Shown here in pieces: positions 18,868-27,886 of a DNA stretch of 64,000 nt. The stretch is from Chimaeribacter arupi (GTDB taxonomy: Bacteria; Pseudomonadota; Gammaproteobacteria; Enterobacterales; Enterobacteriaceae). The stretch is from assembly GCF_002858805.1 (NCBI RefSeq), contig NZ_PJZI01000008.1, positions 62,001 through 126,000 on the forward strand, read 5' to 3'. The position numbers and the translations under genes were made by a program. Every line of letters begins with the position of its first letter. Position 1 is the stretch's first letter. The notes below the pieces were generated by a model that searched no databases, was not told the DNA's origin, and worked only from the letters and a program-made list of their open reading frames with translations.

Positions 18868-20114
18868 GCCTGGCCCCGCGACAGGATTAACGCGGCATTC
18901 GCGCCGCCAAACCCAAAGCTCAGGTTCAAAGTATGGTCAAAGCGGGCGGCGCGGTGGCCCTCGGCAATGTAATCCAGATCGCACTGCGGGTCAGGGCGGC
19001 GGAGATGGGCCGTGGCCGGCATCACCTGTTCGGCCAGCGCCTTCAGGCAGACAATCGCTTCAAAACTGCCCGCCGCCGCGATCATATGGCCGGTGTAACT
19101 CTTGGTGCTGGAGATCGGGATGGTATAGGCCGCATCGCCCAGCGCCATTTTGATGGCATCGGACTCATTAAGATCGTTGAGCGGCGTGGAGGTGCCGTGG
19201 GCGTTGATGTAGCCGAGCGCTTCCGGGGCCAGCCCGGCCTGCGCCAGCGCCGCCCGGATGGCTTTGGTGCGCGGGATTTTGTCCGCGGCCGGGGCGGTAA
19301 AGTTGACGGCGTCTGAATAGTTGCCGTAGCCGGTAATTTCACCCAGGATCGCGGCACCGCGTGCCAGCGCCGCCCCACGCTCCTCCAGGCAGAGCACCGC
19401 GCCGCCTTCTGACAGCACAAACCCGCTGCGGTCGAGGCTGAAGGGGCAGCAGGCGCGCGCCGGATCATCCTGTTCCGGTGTCAGCGCTTTGAGGACATCG
19501 ATATTCCAGATGGAGTTGTCTTTGGTCAGCGATTCCGCGCCGCCCGCCAGCATCATGTCAGCGCGCCCGCTGCGGATCACCTCAAACGCATCGCCAATCG
19601 CGAGGGTGCCGGTGGCGCAGGCGGCCACCGGAGTAGCCTGGTAACCGCGCAGCCCCCAGAACTGGCTACAGGCGGCGGTGGCAACGTTGGGCATGGTCAG
19701 AAAGCACCCGAACATCGACCCCATGCCGGTCTGCTGGTACTGGTCATAATTTTCCAGCGCCTCATCCAGCCCGGCCCAGCCGGTGCCGATGATCGCGCCG
19801 CAGGCGAGCGGGTCATAAACCTCAGCCACCGGCCTGTCGCCGAAGGCCATCGCCATTGCCTCACGGGCCGACACCAGCGCCAATTGCGCGAAGCGCGGCA
19901 GGCGGCGGCGGATGGCGGCCGGTAAAAAGGCGATGTCCGGTTTTGGGTCGGCCAGCCCATAAAAGTGCGACGCGATCCCGGCGGCCTGCCGGTCAACCCG
20001 CCGATAACCGATGTGCCCGGCCATAATCCCGGCCCAGCTCTGTTCCGCGCTGTTTCCCAATGGGGTGACCGCGCCGTAACCGGTGACGACAACCCGGCGT
20101 GATGGTGTACTCAT
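18864..20114 (-). CDS. Beta-ketoacyl-ACP synthase (FabF-like KS)
   Basis: A full Cys-His-His condensing enzyme: nucleophile in PVAACATGTLAIG, first His in INAHGTSTPLND, second His in STKSYTGHMIAAAGSFEA. It opens RRVVVTGYGAVTPLG as FabF does. ATG 20114 is chosen (AAGGACC upstream); the frame runs back to 20159. It starts one base after the stop of the outer-membrane channel gene. It condenses malonyl-ACP with an acyl primer. No dedicated malonyltransferase or starter KS (FabH) is present, so those are presumably shared with primary metabolism. Confidence 0.93.
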   Translation of the reverse strand: MSTPSRRVVVTGYGAVTPLGNSAEQSWAGIMAGHIGYRRVDRQAAGIASHFYGLADPKPDIAFLPAAIRRRLPRFAQLALVSAREAMAMAFGDRPVAEVYDPLACGAIIGTGWAGLDEALENYDQYQQTGMGSMFGCFLTMPNVATAACSQFWGLRGYQATPVAACATGTLAIGDAFEVIRSGRADMMLAGGAESLTKDNSIWNIDVLKALTPEQDDPARACCPFSLDRSGFVLSEGGAVLCLEERGAALARGAAILGEITGYGNYSDAVNFTAPAADKIPRTKAIRAALAQAGLAPEALGYINAHGTSTPLNDLNESDAIKMALGDAAYTIPISSTKSYTGHMIAAAGSFEAIVCLKALAEQVMPATAHLRRPDPQCDLDYIAEGHRAARFDHTLNLSFGFGGANAALILSRGQA

Positions 20115-20115
20115 C

Positions 20116-21507
20116 TTATGGTCCTTTTGCCTGGTCAGGGAGCACATCGCGGCCGTCATAGCCCATTGCCAGGCAGAGTGTCAGCGTGGCATTGAGGTAA
20201 CGGATCCGGGCATCGACCAGATTGATATGGTTGGTGAAGAGATTTTCTTGTGCCGCCAGCCATTCGCTCAGGGGAACGGCACCCGCCAGATAGCGGCTGC
20301 GGGTCAGGTCGGCACTCTGTTGGTTCAGCGTCACGCTCTTTTGCAAAAAGGTGAGGTTCTGTACGGCGGCCTGCCGTTCTGCCTGCGCATCCGCCACCTG
20401 GGACAAGGCGCGGTACACGCTGTTGCGGAATTCAAGCGACGCCTGCCGGACGCTGATCTGCGCGTGTTCCACGGTGAGCTGCACCTTGTTCCACTCCAGG
20501 AACGGCAGCGAAAGCGTGGTGCCCAGCGTGCGCGCCGGGTTATCGAACCACTGGCGGAACAGCGCATTGCCCGCATTCAGGGCCGCGCTCAGCGACAGCG
20601 TAGGGTAGAAGCTCAGGCGTGCCGCGTCGGAACCGGCCAGCGCCGCGCGTAACCGCCACTCCGCGGCCTGGACATCCGGCCGGTGCGCAATGATGTCCAG
20701 CGGGGCCGAAAGTGTGACGGTGACGGGAACGGCATCGGTCGCCGGTTTGCCTTCCGGCAGCGGCTGGCTGGGCGGCCGCTCCAGCAGCAGGGCCAGCGCA
20801 TCACGGCTTTTTTCGCGTTCTGCCTGCACATGGTGGATCTGATTGGCACCTTCCAGCACCCGCTGTTCCGCCTGCAACACGCCCTCACGGGCTTCATTCC
20901 CGGCTTCATAGCGGGCGCGCACCAGGTGCTCTGTTTCTTCCCGCAGCGTTTGGATCCGGGCCAGTTGCTCAAGCTGGTGGTTATACTGGCTGATCTGCCA
21001 GTAGAACTGGGCGGTGGTGCCGATCAGGACACGCGCGGTTTCTTGCAGATCCTGCGCGCTGGCTTCCGCTTCCCATTGCGCCTGATCGCGCGTTCTGGCC
21101 AGTTTGCCCCACACATCCAGCTCATAGTCGAGGTTGAGTGAGGCGCTGTAGCTTTCGTAGGGTTCGCGATCCTCTTTCAGTGATTTACTGTTACCGGCAT
21201 TGCCGCCTGCCGATACCGACGGCGTCAGGTTGCCTGCGGTCAGTTCGCGTTGGAGCCGCGCCTGCTTCAGGCGCAGCCCGGCTTGCAGCAAATCATTATT
21301 GGCGGCCAGCGCCTGCTCAATAATGGCGGAGAGCGTCGGGTCGTTGAATTGCTGCCACCAGCGGCCGCTGTGTTGCAGGTATTCGCTGCCGGTGTCCTGC
21401 TGTTGCCAGGCGGGCAACGCGAGGTCGGGGCGTTGGTAGTCGCTTTCGGTGAGGGTGCCGCAACCGGCCAGGCACAGCGCCCATCCCAGGTTCAGTGTAC
21501 GTTTCAC
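20116..21507 (-). CDS. Outer-membrane efflux lipoprotein (TolC/NodT family)
   Basis: 463 residues with a lipoprotein signal (ALCLAGCGTL, lipobox LAGC) and two outer-membrane-factor repeats (e.g. DPTLSAIIEQALAANNDLLQAGLRLKQARLQRE). This family forms the trimeric channel that crosses the outer membrane in tripartite pumps. The four-base overlap with the MacB gene, and MacA before that, gives a complete dedicated MacAB-OMF pump order as in PvdRT-OpmQ. Confidence 0.92.
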   Translation of the reverse strand: MKRTLNLGWALCLAGCGTLTESDYQRPDLALPAWQQQDTGSEYLQHSGRWWQQFNDPTLSAIIEQALAANNDLLQAGLRLKQARLQRELTAGNLTPSVSAGGNAGNSKSLKEDREPYESYSASLNLDYELDVWGKLARTRDQAQWEAEASAQDLQETARVLIGTTAQFYWQISQYNHQLEQLARIQTLREETEHLVRARYEAGNEAREGVLQAEQRVLEGANQIHHVQAEREKSRDALALLLERPPSQPLPEGKPATDAVPVTVTLSAPLDIIAHRPDVQAAEWRLRAALAGSDAARLSFYPTLSLSAALNAGNALFRQWFDNPARTLGTTLSLPFLEWNKVQLTVEHAQISVRQASLEFRNSVYRALSQVADAQAERQAAVQNLTFLQKSVTLNQQSADLTRSRYLAGAVPLSEWLAAQENLFTNHINLVDARIRYLNATLTLCLAMGYDGRDVLPDQAKGP

Positions 21508-23447
21508 TCTTTTGCCAGGGCCTCCACCGGGTTAAGCCCTGCCGCCCGTTTCGCCGGGAAAAAGCCGAACACCACGCCAATCAGCACGGAGAACAGGCAG
21601 GAGAGCAGGATCGGGGGCCAGGTGACGACCATGACCCACTCAGGTTGGATGCGCGGCACCACCCTGGCGGCCGCCAGCGAAAGCAGAATGCCGGCAACGC
21701 CGCCCAGCAGGCAGATCACCACTGCCTCAATCAAAAATTGCAGCATGATGTCCACAGGCCGGGCACCGACGGAGAGCCGGATGCCGATCTCATAAATGCG
21801 CTCGGTGACTGACACCAGCATCACGTTCATCACGCCGATGCCGCCCACCAGCAAAGAGATGGCGGCAATCGAGGTAATCAGTTGCGTCAGCGAGCGGGAG
21901 GTTTTCTCCATCACTTCGCCCAGGCGTTCGTTGGTGCGGGTATGGAAATCCCGTTTGCCGCGCACCTGGGCAAGCGCCTGTTCAACCTGTTGCTGCACCT
22001 GCACCACATTGCGGCTTTCAGCGATGCGCACCACCAGTTTGCTGAACGGCTGCTCACCGCTGAGGCGGCGGGTCAGCGTGGTGTAGGGCATCCAGAGTTC
22101 TGCCTGCCCGCCGACGTAGCCCGCTTCTGCGCCACGCGCCACGCCGATCACGCGGAAAGGGATGCCGTTGACGCCAATCACCTGTCCCACAGGAGAACCC
22201 TCCGGGAACAGCGTTTTATGCAGGGTGGTGTCGATAATCGCCACCGGTTCGCTGCCGGACATATCCCGTGGCGAGAAGCCGCGCCCGCTGACCAGGGTGA
22301 TATTCCGTACATGGAAATAGGGCGTATCGACGCCGCTGGCCATCACGTCCTGCAATTTTTTCTGCGCGGCCGCCACCGCGAAGGTCTGGAGCAACGGCGA
22401 CACACTGTCGATGCCCGGCTGCGCGTGCAGGAACGCGGCATCTTGCAGCGTCAGTGGGGCGGGATGGGAAGTGAACTGTTTCTCCAGGCTTTCGCCGGGC
22501 AGGATTTCCAGGGTCTGCGCACCCAGTGCGCCGATCTCTTTTAAAATCTGTTGCCGTGCGCCTTCGCCCATCGCCAGCGAGATCACTACCGCCGTAATGC
22601 CGATGATGATCCCAAGCATGGAGAGCAGGGCGCGTACCCGGTGGCCCATCAGGGCGCGCCAGGCCATTTGCATGGCGCATTTCAACCGTTGTGCCAGGCC
22701 CGCAGGCGGCAGGATGCCCGGTTCAGGCATAACCAGCGGTTCGCTTTTCGTCGGGGCGCAGGGCGTGTCGCGGGTGATGACGCCTTCATCGATTTCAATG
22801 ATGCGTTCAGCCTGTTCGGCCACGGTGCGATCGTGGGTGATGATAATCACCGTGCGCCCGGCATGGTGCAGCGCTTTCAGGATCGCCATCAGCCGTTCGC
22901 CGCTGGCTTTGTCCAGCGCGCCGGTCGGCTCGTCCGCCAGGATAATGTCCGCGCCGTTCATCAATGCCCTGGCAACGCTGACCCGTTGCTGCTGCCCGCC
23001 GGAAAGCGCCGACGGTAAATGGTTCTCCCGCGAGGCCAGGCCGAGCTGGCGCAGCAGGAATTGCGCATGGCTGTCGCGGGTGGCTTCATCCCAGGCGCGG
23101 TACTGGGCCGGGATCAGCACATTCTCCTGCGCCGTCAGGAACGGGATCAGGTGGTAGCGCTGGAAGATGAACCCGATATGGCGGCTGCGCAGCCGTGCCA
23201 GGCTTTCCTGGCCGGCCTCCGCCACCGGTTCGCCATGAATGAACAGGGCGCCGCGGGAGGGGGTGTCGAGGCAGCCGATGATGTTCATCAGCGTAGATTT
23301 GCCCGAGCCCGAGGTGCCGATGATGGCGACCATTTCGCCCGGCCGGATGCGCAAATCAACCTCTTTCAGCACCTCGAGCGTTTCATCACCCGAGCGGAAG
23401 GTGCGGCAGACTTTCCGTAATTCAATCGCATAGCGGGGGGTGCTCAC
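21504..23447 (-). CDS. MacB-type ABC transporter (ATPase-permease fusion)
   Basis: 647 residues. The N-terminal ATPase has Walker A GTSGSGKST, signature LSGGQQQRVSVARAL and Walker B IILADEPTGALD. One membrane helix, a large periplasmic domain (~residues 290-510) and three C-terminal helices ending FGFFPAKRAAGLNPVEAL match MacB. MacB drives periplasm-to-outside expulsion of peptides and lipids by mechanotransmission with MacA and an outer-membrane channel. It overlaps both neighbours by four bases. The cargo is probably the product made or matured by the rest of the operon. Confidence 0.93.
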   Translation of the reverse strand: MSTPRYAIELRKVCRTFRSGDETLEVLKEVDLRIRPGEMVAIIGTSGSGKSTLMNIIGCLDTPSRGALFIHGEPVAEAGQESLARLRSRHIGFIFQRYHLIPFLTAQENVLIPAQYRAWDEATRDSHAQFLLRQLGLASRENHLPSALSGGQQQRVSVARALMNGADIILADEPTGALDKASGERLMAILKALHHAGRTVIIITHDRTVAEQAERIIEIDEGVITRDTPCAPTKSEPLVMPEPGILPPAGLAQRLKCAMQMAWRALMGHRVRALLSMLGIIIGITAVVISLAMGEGARQQILKEIGALGAQTLEILPGESLEKQFTSHPAPLTLQDAAFLHAQPGIDSVSPLLQTFAVAAAQKKLQDVMASGVDTPYFHVRNITLVSGRGFSPRDMSGSEPVAIIDTTLHKTLFPEGSPVGQVIGVNGIPFRVIGVARGAEAGYVGGQAELWMPYTTLTRRLSGEQPFSKLVVRIAESRNVVQVQQQVEQALAQVRGKRDFHTRTNERLGEVMEKTSRSLTQLITSIAAISLLVGGIGVMNVMLVSVTERIYEIGIRLSVGARPVDIMLQFLIEAVVICLLGGVAGILLSLAAARVVPRIQPEWVMVVTWPPILLSCLFSVLIGVVFGFFPAKRAAGLNPVEALAKE

Positions 23448-24601
23448 GATGCCGCCCCCTCCTGCTGCACCAGGGCGACCTGTTCCCCTTCCTGCAACCC
23501 GGATTTCACCTCAATCAGGTTACGGTCGCTGATGCCGACGGTGATGTCACGCGCCTGCGGCACGCCCTCTTTGATGACGCTGACCTGATAGCGATCCGGC
23601 GCGAGGGGCGTGCCCAGCGCGCTCAGCGGCAGGCGCAGCACCTGTTTCGCCAGTGCGGTACGGATAAAGACCTGCGCCGTCATGGAGGTTTTCAACCGGC
23701 GCGCCGGGTTTTTCAGCGTAAACAGGGCGCTGTAATAGACCGCCCCCTGCTGCTGCCCGCCGCCGCCGCTGCTGCTGTCCGCCTGCTGCTGCAACGCCTC
23801 TTCCGGGATGGACTGGATATAGTCCAGCGTACTGTCATAACGGGTGTCAGGGTCAGCCTGCACATAGCTCCAGAGCGGCTGGCCCGCCTGCACTTTCAGG
23901 ATGTCGGTTTCCGAGATGCGGGTATGCACCTCCATCACATCCAGATTGCCGAGCACCATCAGCGTGGGCGCGGAGTCGGAGGAGACCAGGGTCTGCCCCT
24001 CTTTGGCGATGATGCCCAGCACTTCGCCGTCAATCGGCGCGACAATGCGCGTATAACCCAGGTTGGCCTCGGCGGTTTCGACATTTACTTCGGCCTGGGT
24101 GATTTGCGTCTGCGAAATTTTGATCTGCTCACGCTGGGCGTAGTATTGCGCTTCGGCCTCTTCCAGCTGGGCAGGCACGCCCGCGCTTTCGCGCGCCATC
24201 TTCTGCTCACGACGCAGCCGTTTCTCATACTGCTTCAGCAGGACTTCAGCGCTGATTTTCTGCGCCCGTGCACTGTTCAGCTCCGCTTTGGCGTTACGCA
24301 GATCGTTCTGCTGCAAGGTCGGGTCAATTTCCGCCAGCAACTGGCCGGTTTTGACCCTCTCACCTTGTTTCACATAGAGCTTTTTCAGCTGGCCATTGAC
24401 CTGCACCCCGACATTGACCTGCGCCGAAGGCTTGAGCACGCCGGTCGCCATGACCCATTGCTCGATGTCGCCCCGCGTCACCGGCTGCGCAGAGAGCGCC
24501 TGCGGGGCGCTGTCATCTGTGCCCGGCACCATCAGCGCCGCGCCGCACAGGGCCAGCGCGATCAGGGCACTGCCGCCCCACCACACCCCGCGGCGCGTCA
24601 T
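23444..24601 (-). CDS. MacA/HlyD-type periplasmic adaptor
   Basis: 385 residues: one N-terminal membrane anchor (LIALALCGAALMV), lipoyl half-motifs (VQVNGQLKKLYVKQGERVKTGQLLAEIDP and IVAPIDGEVLGIIAKEGQTL), a long coiled-coil hairpin between them, then beta-barrel and membrane-proximal domains. This is the MacA type rather than RND adaptor. It lies between the C39 exporter and MacB with four-base overlaps on both sides, and could in principle serve either ABC transporter. Confidence 0.92.
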   Translation of the reverse strand: MTRRGVWWGGSALIALALCGAALMVPGTDDSAPQALSAQPVTRGDIEQWVMATGVLKPSAQVNVGVQVNGQLKKLYVKQGERVKTGQLLAEIDPTLQQNDLRNAKAELNSARAQKISAEVLLKQYEKRLRREQKMARESAGVPAQLEEAEAQYYAQREQIKISQTQITQAEVNVETAEANLGYTRIVAPIDGEVLGIIAKEGQTLVSSDSAPTLMVLGNLDVMEVHTRISETDILKVQAGQPLWSYVQADPDTRYDSTLDYIQSIPEEALQQQADSSSGGGGQQQGAVYYSALFTLKNPARRLKTSMTAQVFIRTALAKQVLRLPLSALGTPLAPDRYQVSVIKEGVPQARDITVGISDRNLIEVKSGLQEGEQVALVQQEGAAS

Positions 24602-26736
24602 GAGGCACGCTCCATTGCCACCGGGGCGGCCTGCTCAGCCAGTGCGCCGTGCTCCATCAACAGCGTCCGGTCGAACAGGGGGCATAATGCGGCGCTGTGC
24701 GTCACCACAATAAGCGTGCGGCCCTGGCGGCGGCACTGGTCAACGATGCCCGCCATCACCTGGTGCGCGGTGGCGGCGTCCAGGTTGGCGGTGGGTTCAT
24801 CCAGCATCAGGATGGGCTGGGTGGTGTAGAGCGCGCGCGCCAGCAGCAGCCGCTGCCGTTGGCCGAGGGAGAGGCCGGAGTGGCTTTCACGCACCAGGGC
24901 GTTCAGCCCGCCCGGCAACTGCGCCACCACCTCTTGCAGGTTCAGCCAGGCCAGCATCGCGTCAATGTCAGCCCGCCGCGCCGGGGGCACGTCCGTAAAC
25001 AGCGTGATGTTTTCCAGCATACTGCCGCTGAACAGGATGTCCTCCTGGCTTTGCAGGAAACAGAGGCGGTTACGGTGTTCGGCACTCAGCGGCTGCCCGC
25101 CGGCTTCAATCGTGCCCTGCTGGGGATCGAGTAAGCCGGTGATAATCTTCAGCAGCGTACTTTTGCCGCACCCGGATTCACCCACCACCGCCAGGCACTC
25201 ACCCGGCATCACCGTCAGGTTGAGGTGCGCCAGCACCGGCTGCGGCTCGCCCTCATAGTGGAAACCGATATCCCGGTAGGTTAACGGGGTGTCCGGCGTA
25301 ACCGGCGGCAGCGAACCTGCGGCAGGCGGGGCCTCGGCCGAGAAGAGATCCGCGGCGCGCTTGTCAATGATGCTGATGCGGTTCTTCTCCAGCACGGCAA
25401 AGAACAGGGTGGTGACATAGCTGGCGAAAATTTGCCGGATAAAGTTGTAGGCAAAGAATGCACCGAGCGAAATGCTCCCATCTTTAAGCTGCGGCAGCGC
25501 CAGCAGCATAAAGAACACCATCTCCAGGCTGCTCACCAGCTGGTAGATAGTATTTTTGATGGTTTCGTAGATATTCTTGCGCCGGGCGGTTTCAAACAGC
25601 GTTGCGGAGTGGCCGGCATAGGCGATGTTGCGTTGCTGCATCAGCCCGGCGGATTTGATGGTCGCGTAACCCTGGATGCTCTCCATAATGAAATCATTCT
25701 GTTTCGCGCCGTACTCTTCTAATGCCTGGGTGTAATAGCGGTCGCGGGCCATCGCCCAGACACTGATCAGGCCCATTACCGTAATCCCGGCAAGCGAGAG
25801 CAGGGCCAGCGGCAGGCTGATATACGCCATGATCACGAAAGCGATCAGCACAATCACCCAGTGGGTGCGCAGGCCGTTATCCAGTTCAATTTTCTGCCCA
25901 TGCGTGCCTTGCCAGGAGATAAAGCGGCTATAGATCTCACCGGGCGCCCGCTTTTCAAAAAAGTTAAGCGAGTTGGCCAGCAGGCGCGAAAAACCGTTCT
26001 GGCTGGCGATCACCACAAAGCGTTTGATAAAGCGCTCACTGATAAGCCTCACCCCCAGCGCCAGCAGCGAGGAGGCCACAAACACCAGCAGGTAGAGGCC
26101 GTAGGGGAAATCGCTGGTGGTGGGTGAGGTGTAGACGTCATTAATCGCGCTGCTCACCATGATCGGCATGATAAACAGGGAGAGTGAGATCAAAAACGTA
26201 ATGAGCATCAGCCGGTAAATACCGCGGATGCCTGCCGTCTCCTTCAGGCTCATAAAGGCCAGCCGACGGCGGCGCTTCAGGGCGGTGGCGGCTTTTTCAC
26301 GCGCTTTTTCCCGGACTTTTTCTTCCGCCGCTTCCGCCGGGGCCACCACCACCGCGTAGCCGCTGATCGCCTGTTTCAGCGCTTGCGCGGGCAGCAGTTG
26401 TTGCCCCAGCGCCGGGTTCATCACACAGAGTTTGCCGTTGCGGCAGTAAGCCAGGACGACGTAATGCCCTTCGCCATAATGCAGGATCGCCGGCAGGGGC
26501 AGCGCCTCCAGTTCGGAGAAGTCAAATTTTACCGGGTAATGGGGGATCGCAAGATCCTGGAGGACGTCGCACAGCTGTTTCATGGTCATGCCGTGCGCAG
26601 AGGCCGGGTAGCTTTTACGCAGCATTTCCAGGGAAGTATCCACGCCCTGGGTTTCTGCCAGCATCGCGATACAGGCCAGGCCGCACTCATTGGCTTCACT
26701 TTGCAAAACCATGCCGGGAATAATGGTTTTTTTCAT
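24598..26736 (-). CDS. C39-peptidase ABC exporter (bacteriocin-type, PCAT)
   Basis: Residues ~1-130 form a C39 peptidase domain: the oxyanion Gln and nucleophile Cys in QSEANECGLACIAML and the His in LHYGEGHYVVLAY are present, but the usual Asp is Asn (CVMNPALGQ), giving a papain-like Cys-His-Asn set. Six membrane helices and an ATPase domain follow (GESGCGKST; LSLGQRQRLLLARALY; ILMLDEPTANLD). Such exporters cut leader peptides after Gly-Gly while exporting the core. ATG 26736 overlaps the acyltransferase stop by four bases and is chosen for that reason. The ABC signature is Leu-Ser-Leu-Gly-Gln rather than LSGGQ. No clear double-glycine precursor is seen nearby. Confidence 0.9.
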   Translation of the reverse strand: MKKTIIPGMVLQSEANECGLACIAMLAETQGVDTSLEMLRKSYPASAHGMTMKQLCDVLQDLAIPHYPVKFDFSELEALPLPAILHYGEGHYVVLAYCRNGKLCVMNPALGQQLLPAQALKQAISGYAVVVAPAEAAEEKVREKAREKAATALKRRRRLAFMSLKETAGIRGIYRLMLITFLISLSLFIMPIMVSSAINDVYTSPTTSDFPYGLYLLVFVASSLLALGVRLISERFIKRFVVIASQNGFSRLLANSLNFFEKRAPGEIYSRFISWQGTHGQKIELDNGLRTHWVIVLIAFVIMAYISLPLALLSLAGITVMGLISVWAMARDRYYTQALEEYGAKQNDFIMESIQGYATIKSAGLMQQRNIAYAGHSATLFETARRKNIYETIKNTIYQLVSSLEMVFFMLLALPQLKDGSISLGAFFAYNFIRQIFASYVTTLFFAVLEKNRISIIDKRAADLFSAEAPPAAGSLPPVTPDTPLTYRDIGFHYEGEPQPVLAHLNLTVMPGECLAVVGESGCGKSTLLKIITGLLDPQQGTIEAGGQPLSAEHRNRLCFLQSQEDILFSGSMLENITLFTDVPPARRADIDAMLAWLNLQEVVAQLPGGLNALVRESHSGLSLGQRQRLLLARALYTTQPILMLDEPTANLDAATAHQVMAGIVDQCRRQGRTLIVVTHSAALCPLFDRTLLMEHGALAEQAAPVAMERAS

Positions 26737-27689
26737 GGGACTCGATTTGTAAAAAAAAGGGAGTGGAGATGCCATAACAACCACTCGCCGGGATAGCGGC
26801 GAAGGGCATCCTCAATGATTTCCGGCATCCGCTGGGGCAGTTGCCGGGCGGGCACGGGCGCGTCAATGGAGATAGCCAGGCCGTTGTCGAAGGAGAGGGA
26901 GTAAAACACCACCTGGGCCGAAATGGCCCGAGACAACCGGACGATGCCGTTATGCAGGGAGGCCGGGCGGCCAAAAAGGCGGCAGGGGTAGGCACCCATC
27001 TCGCCGCTGGCTGCCGTCTGGGTATACTCCTGCACCATATCGGGAAAAAGCAGCATGGCCCGCGCCCCTGAGGCGCACGCCGGCAGGTCGTTCATCAGCT
27101 GTGAGGCGCGCCCTTCGGCCGGGGCGTGGATGGAGCAATAGCTGATGTTTTCCAGCCCGGCCTGTTGGCGCTCCTGCGGGTGATAGACATCCGCATTGGA
27201 GGAGACGATCACCGTCAGCGGCAGGCCGATCGCTTTGGCACCGACAATCACGGCAACAATGTCTGACACGTTATGCATCGGGGCGAGGATGATCGGCGTT
27301 TTGGTGTCGAGCAGCGGTTGCAGCACCTGGTTGAGCCGGGCCGCGCACGCCTCAATCTCGCGCATAAACGCCGGGTTTTGCGCCCAGGTGGCGGCGATCT
27401 CCAGAATCACGCGCCGTTGCGCCACCCAGGTGAAATCCAGCGGCTGGGCATCACCCAGCAAACAGCGGCAGTTTTCCTGGGCGACCAGGCTGCGGTAACG
27501 CTGTGCTTTTTCCGTCAGGCCCAACGCGCGCGCCAGATGCGCCAGCCTGAACAGCCAGCGGTAATGGACATGCCGCAGCAGCACCCGTGCCAGCCTGAAG
27601 CGCAGCCCGGTGAACCATCGCCAGCCGCGGAATACAGAGGATAGGAGCCCGCCGGCAAAGAAATAGGCAGTAATCAGGTAAGCGGGCAT
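26733..27689 (-). CDS. LpxL/HtrB-like acyltransferase homologue (LPLAT fold)
   Basis: 318 residues with a hydrophobic N-terminus (YLITAYFFAGGLLSS) and the layout of lipid A late acyltransferases: PIILAPMHNVSDIVAVIVG where the catalytic His-Asp motif belongs, RAMLLFPDMVQEY, then CRLFGRPASLHNGIVRLSRAISAQVVFYSL and the C-terminal GEWLLWHLHSLFF. The His-to-acid spacing (His-x3-Asp) is one shorter than the usual His-x4-Asp/Glu, so catalysis is not certain. It sits between the small peptide gene and the C39 exporter. It could move the acyl chain from the operon's ACP to the exported product. Confidence 0.7.
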   Translation of the reverse strand: MPAYLITAYFFAGGLLSSVFRGWRWFTGLRFRLARVLLRHVHYRWLFRLAHLARALGLTEKAQRYRSLVAQENCRCLLGDAQPLDFTWVAQRRVILEIAATWAQNPAFMREIEACAARLNQVLQPLLDTKTPIILAPMHNVSDIVAVIVGAKAIGLPLTVIVSSNADVYHPQERQQAGLENISYCSIHAPAEGRASQLMNDLPACASGARAMLLFPDMVQEYTQTAASGEMGAYPCRLFGRPASLHNGIVRLSRAISAQVVFYSLSFDNGLAISIDAPVPARQLPQRMPEIIEDALRRYPGEWLLWHLHSLFFTNRVP

Positions 27690-27691
27690 GG

Positions 27692-27886
27692 TCAGCCTTC
27701 ACCCCGCGTTTGTGACAATGTCACCCGCTTCAGGGCGAAGGCCGGGAATTCCGCACCGGGGTCACCCCACTTCTCCGGCTGATGGCCAGCCGGTACACGC
27801 GGGTTAATCCGGGCCACGATACAAAAGGAGGAGACTGCCGCCATAAAAAGTGCAGACAGCGTCAGCCTGAGATAATTATTTTTCAT
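27692..27886 (-). CDS. Small membrane or secreted peptide heading the FAS/export operon
   Basis: 64 residues, not recognised. Residues ~7-25 (RLTLSALFMAAVSSFCIVA) form one hydrophobic helix or signal sequence with a single Cys; the rest (RINPRVPAGHQPEKWGD... to GEG) is polar, Pro- and Gly-rich. It ends two bases before the acyltransferase start and is the first gene of the operon. It has no double-glycine leader. It may be an accessory membrane peptide, a precursor, or a coupling leader; I cannot choose between these. Confidence 0.5.
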   Translation of the reverse strand: MKNNYLRLTLSALFMAAVSSFCIVARINPRVPAGHQPEKWGDPGAEFPAFALKRVTLSQTRGEG

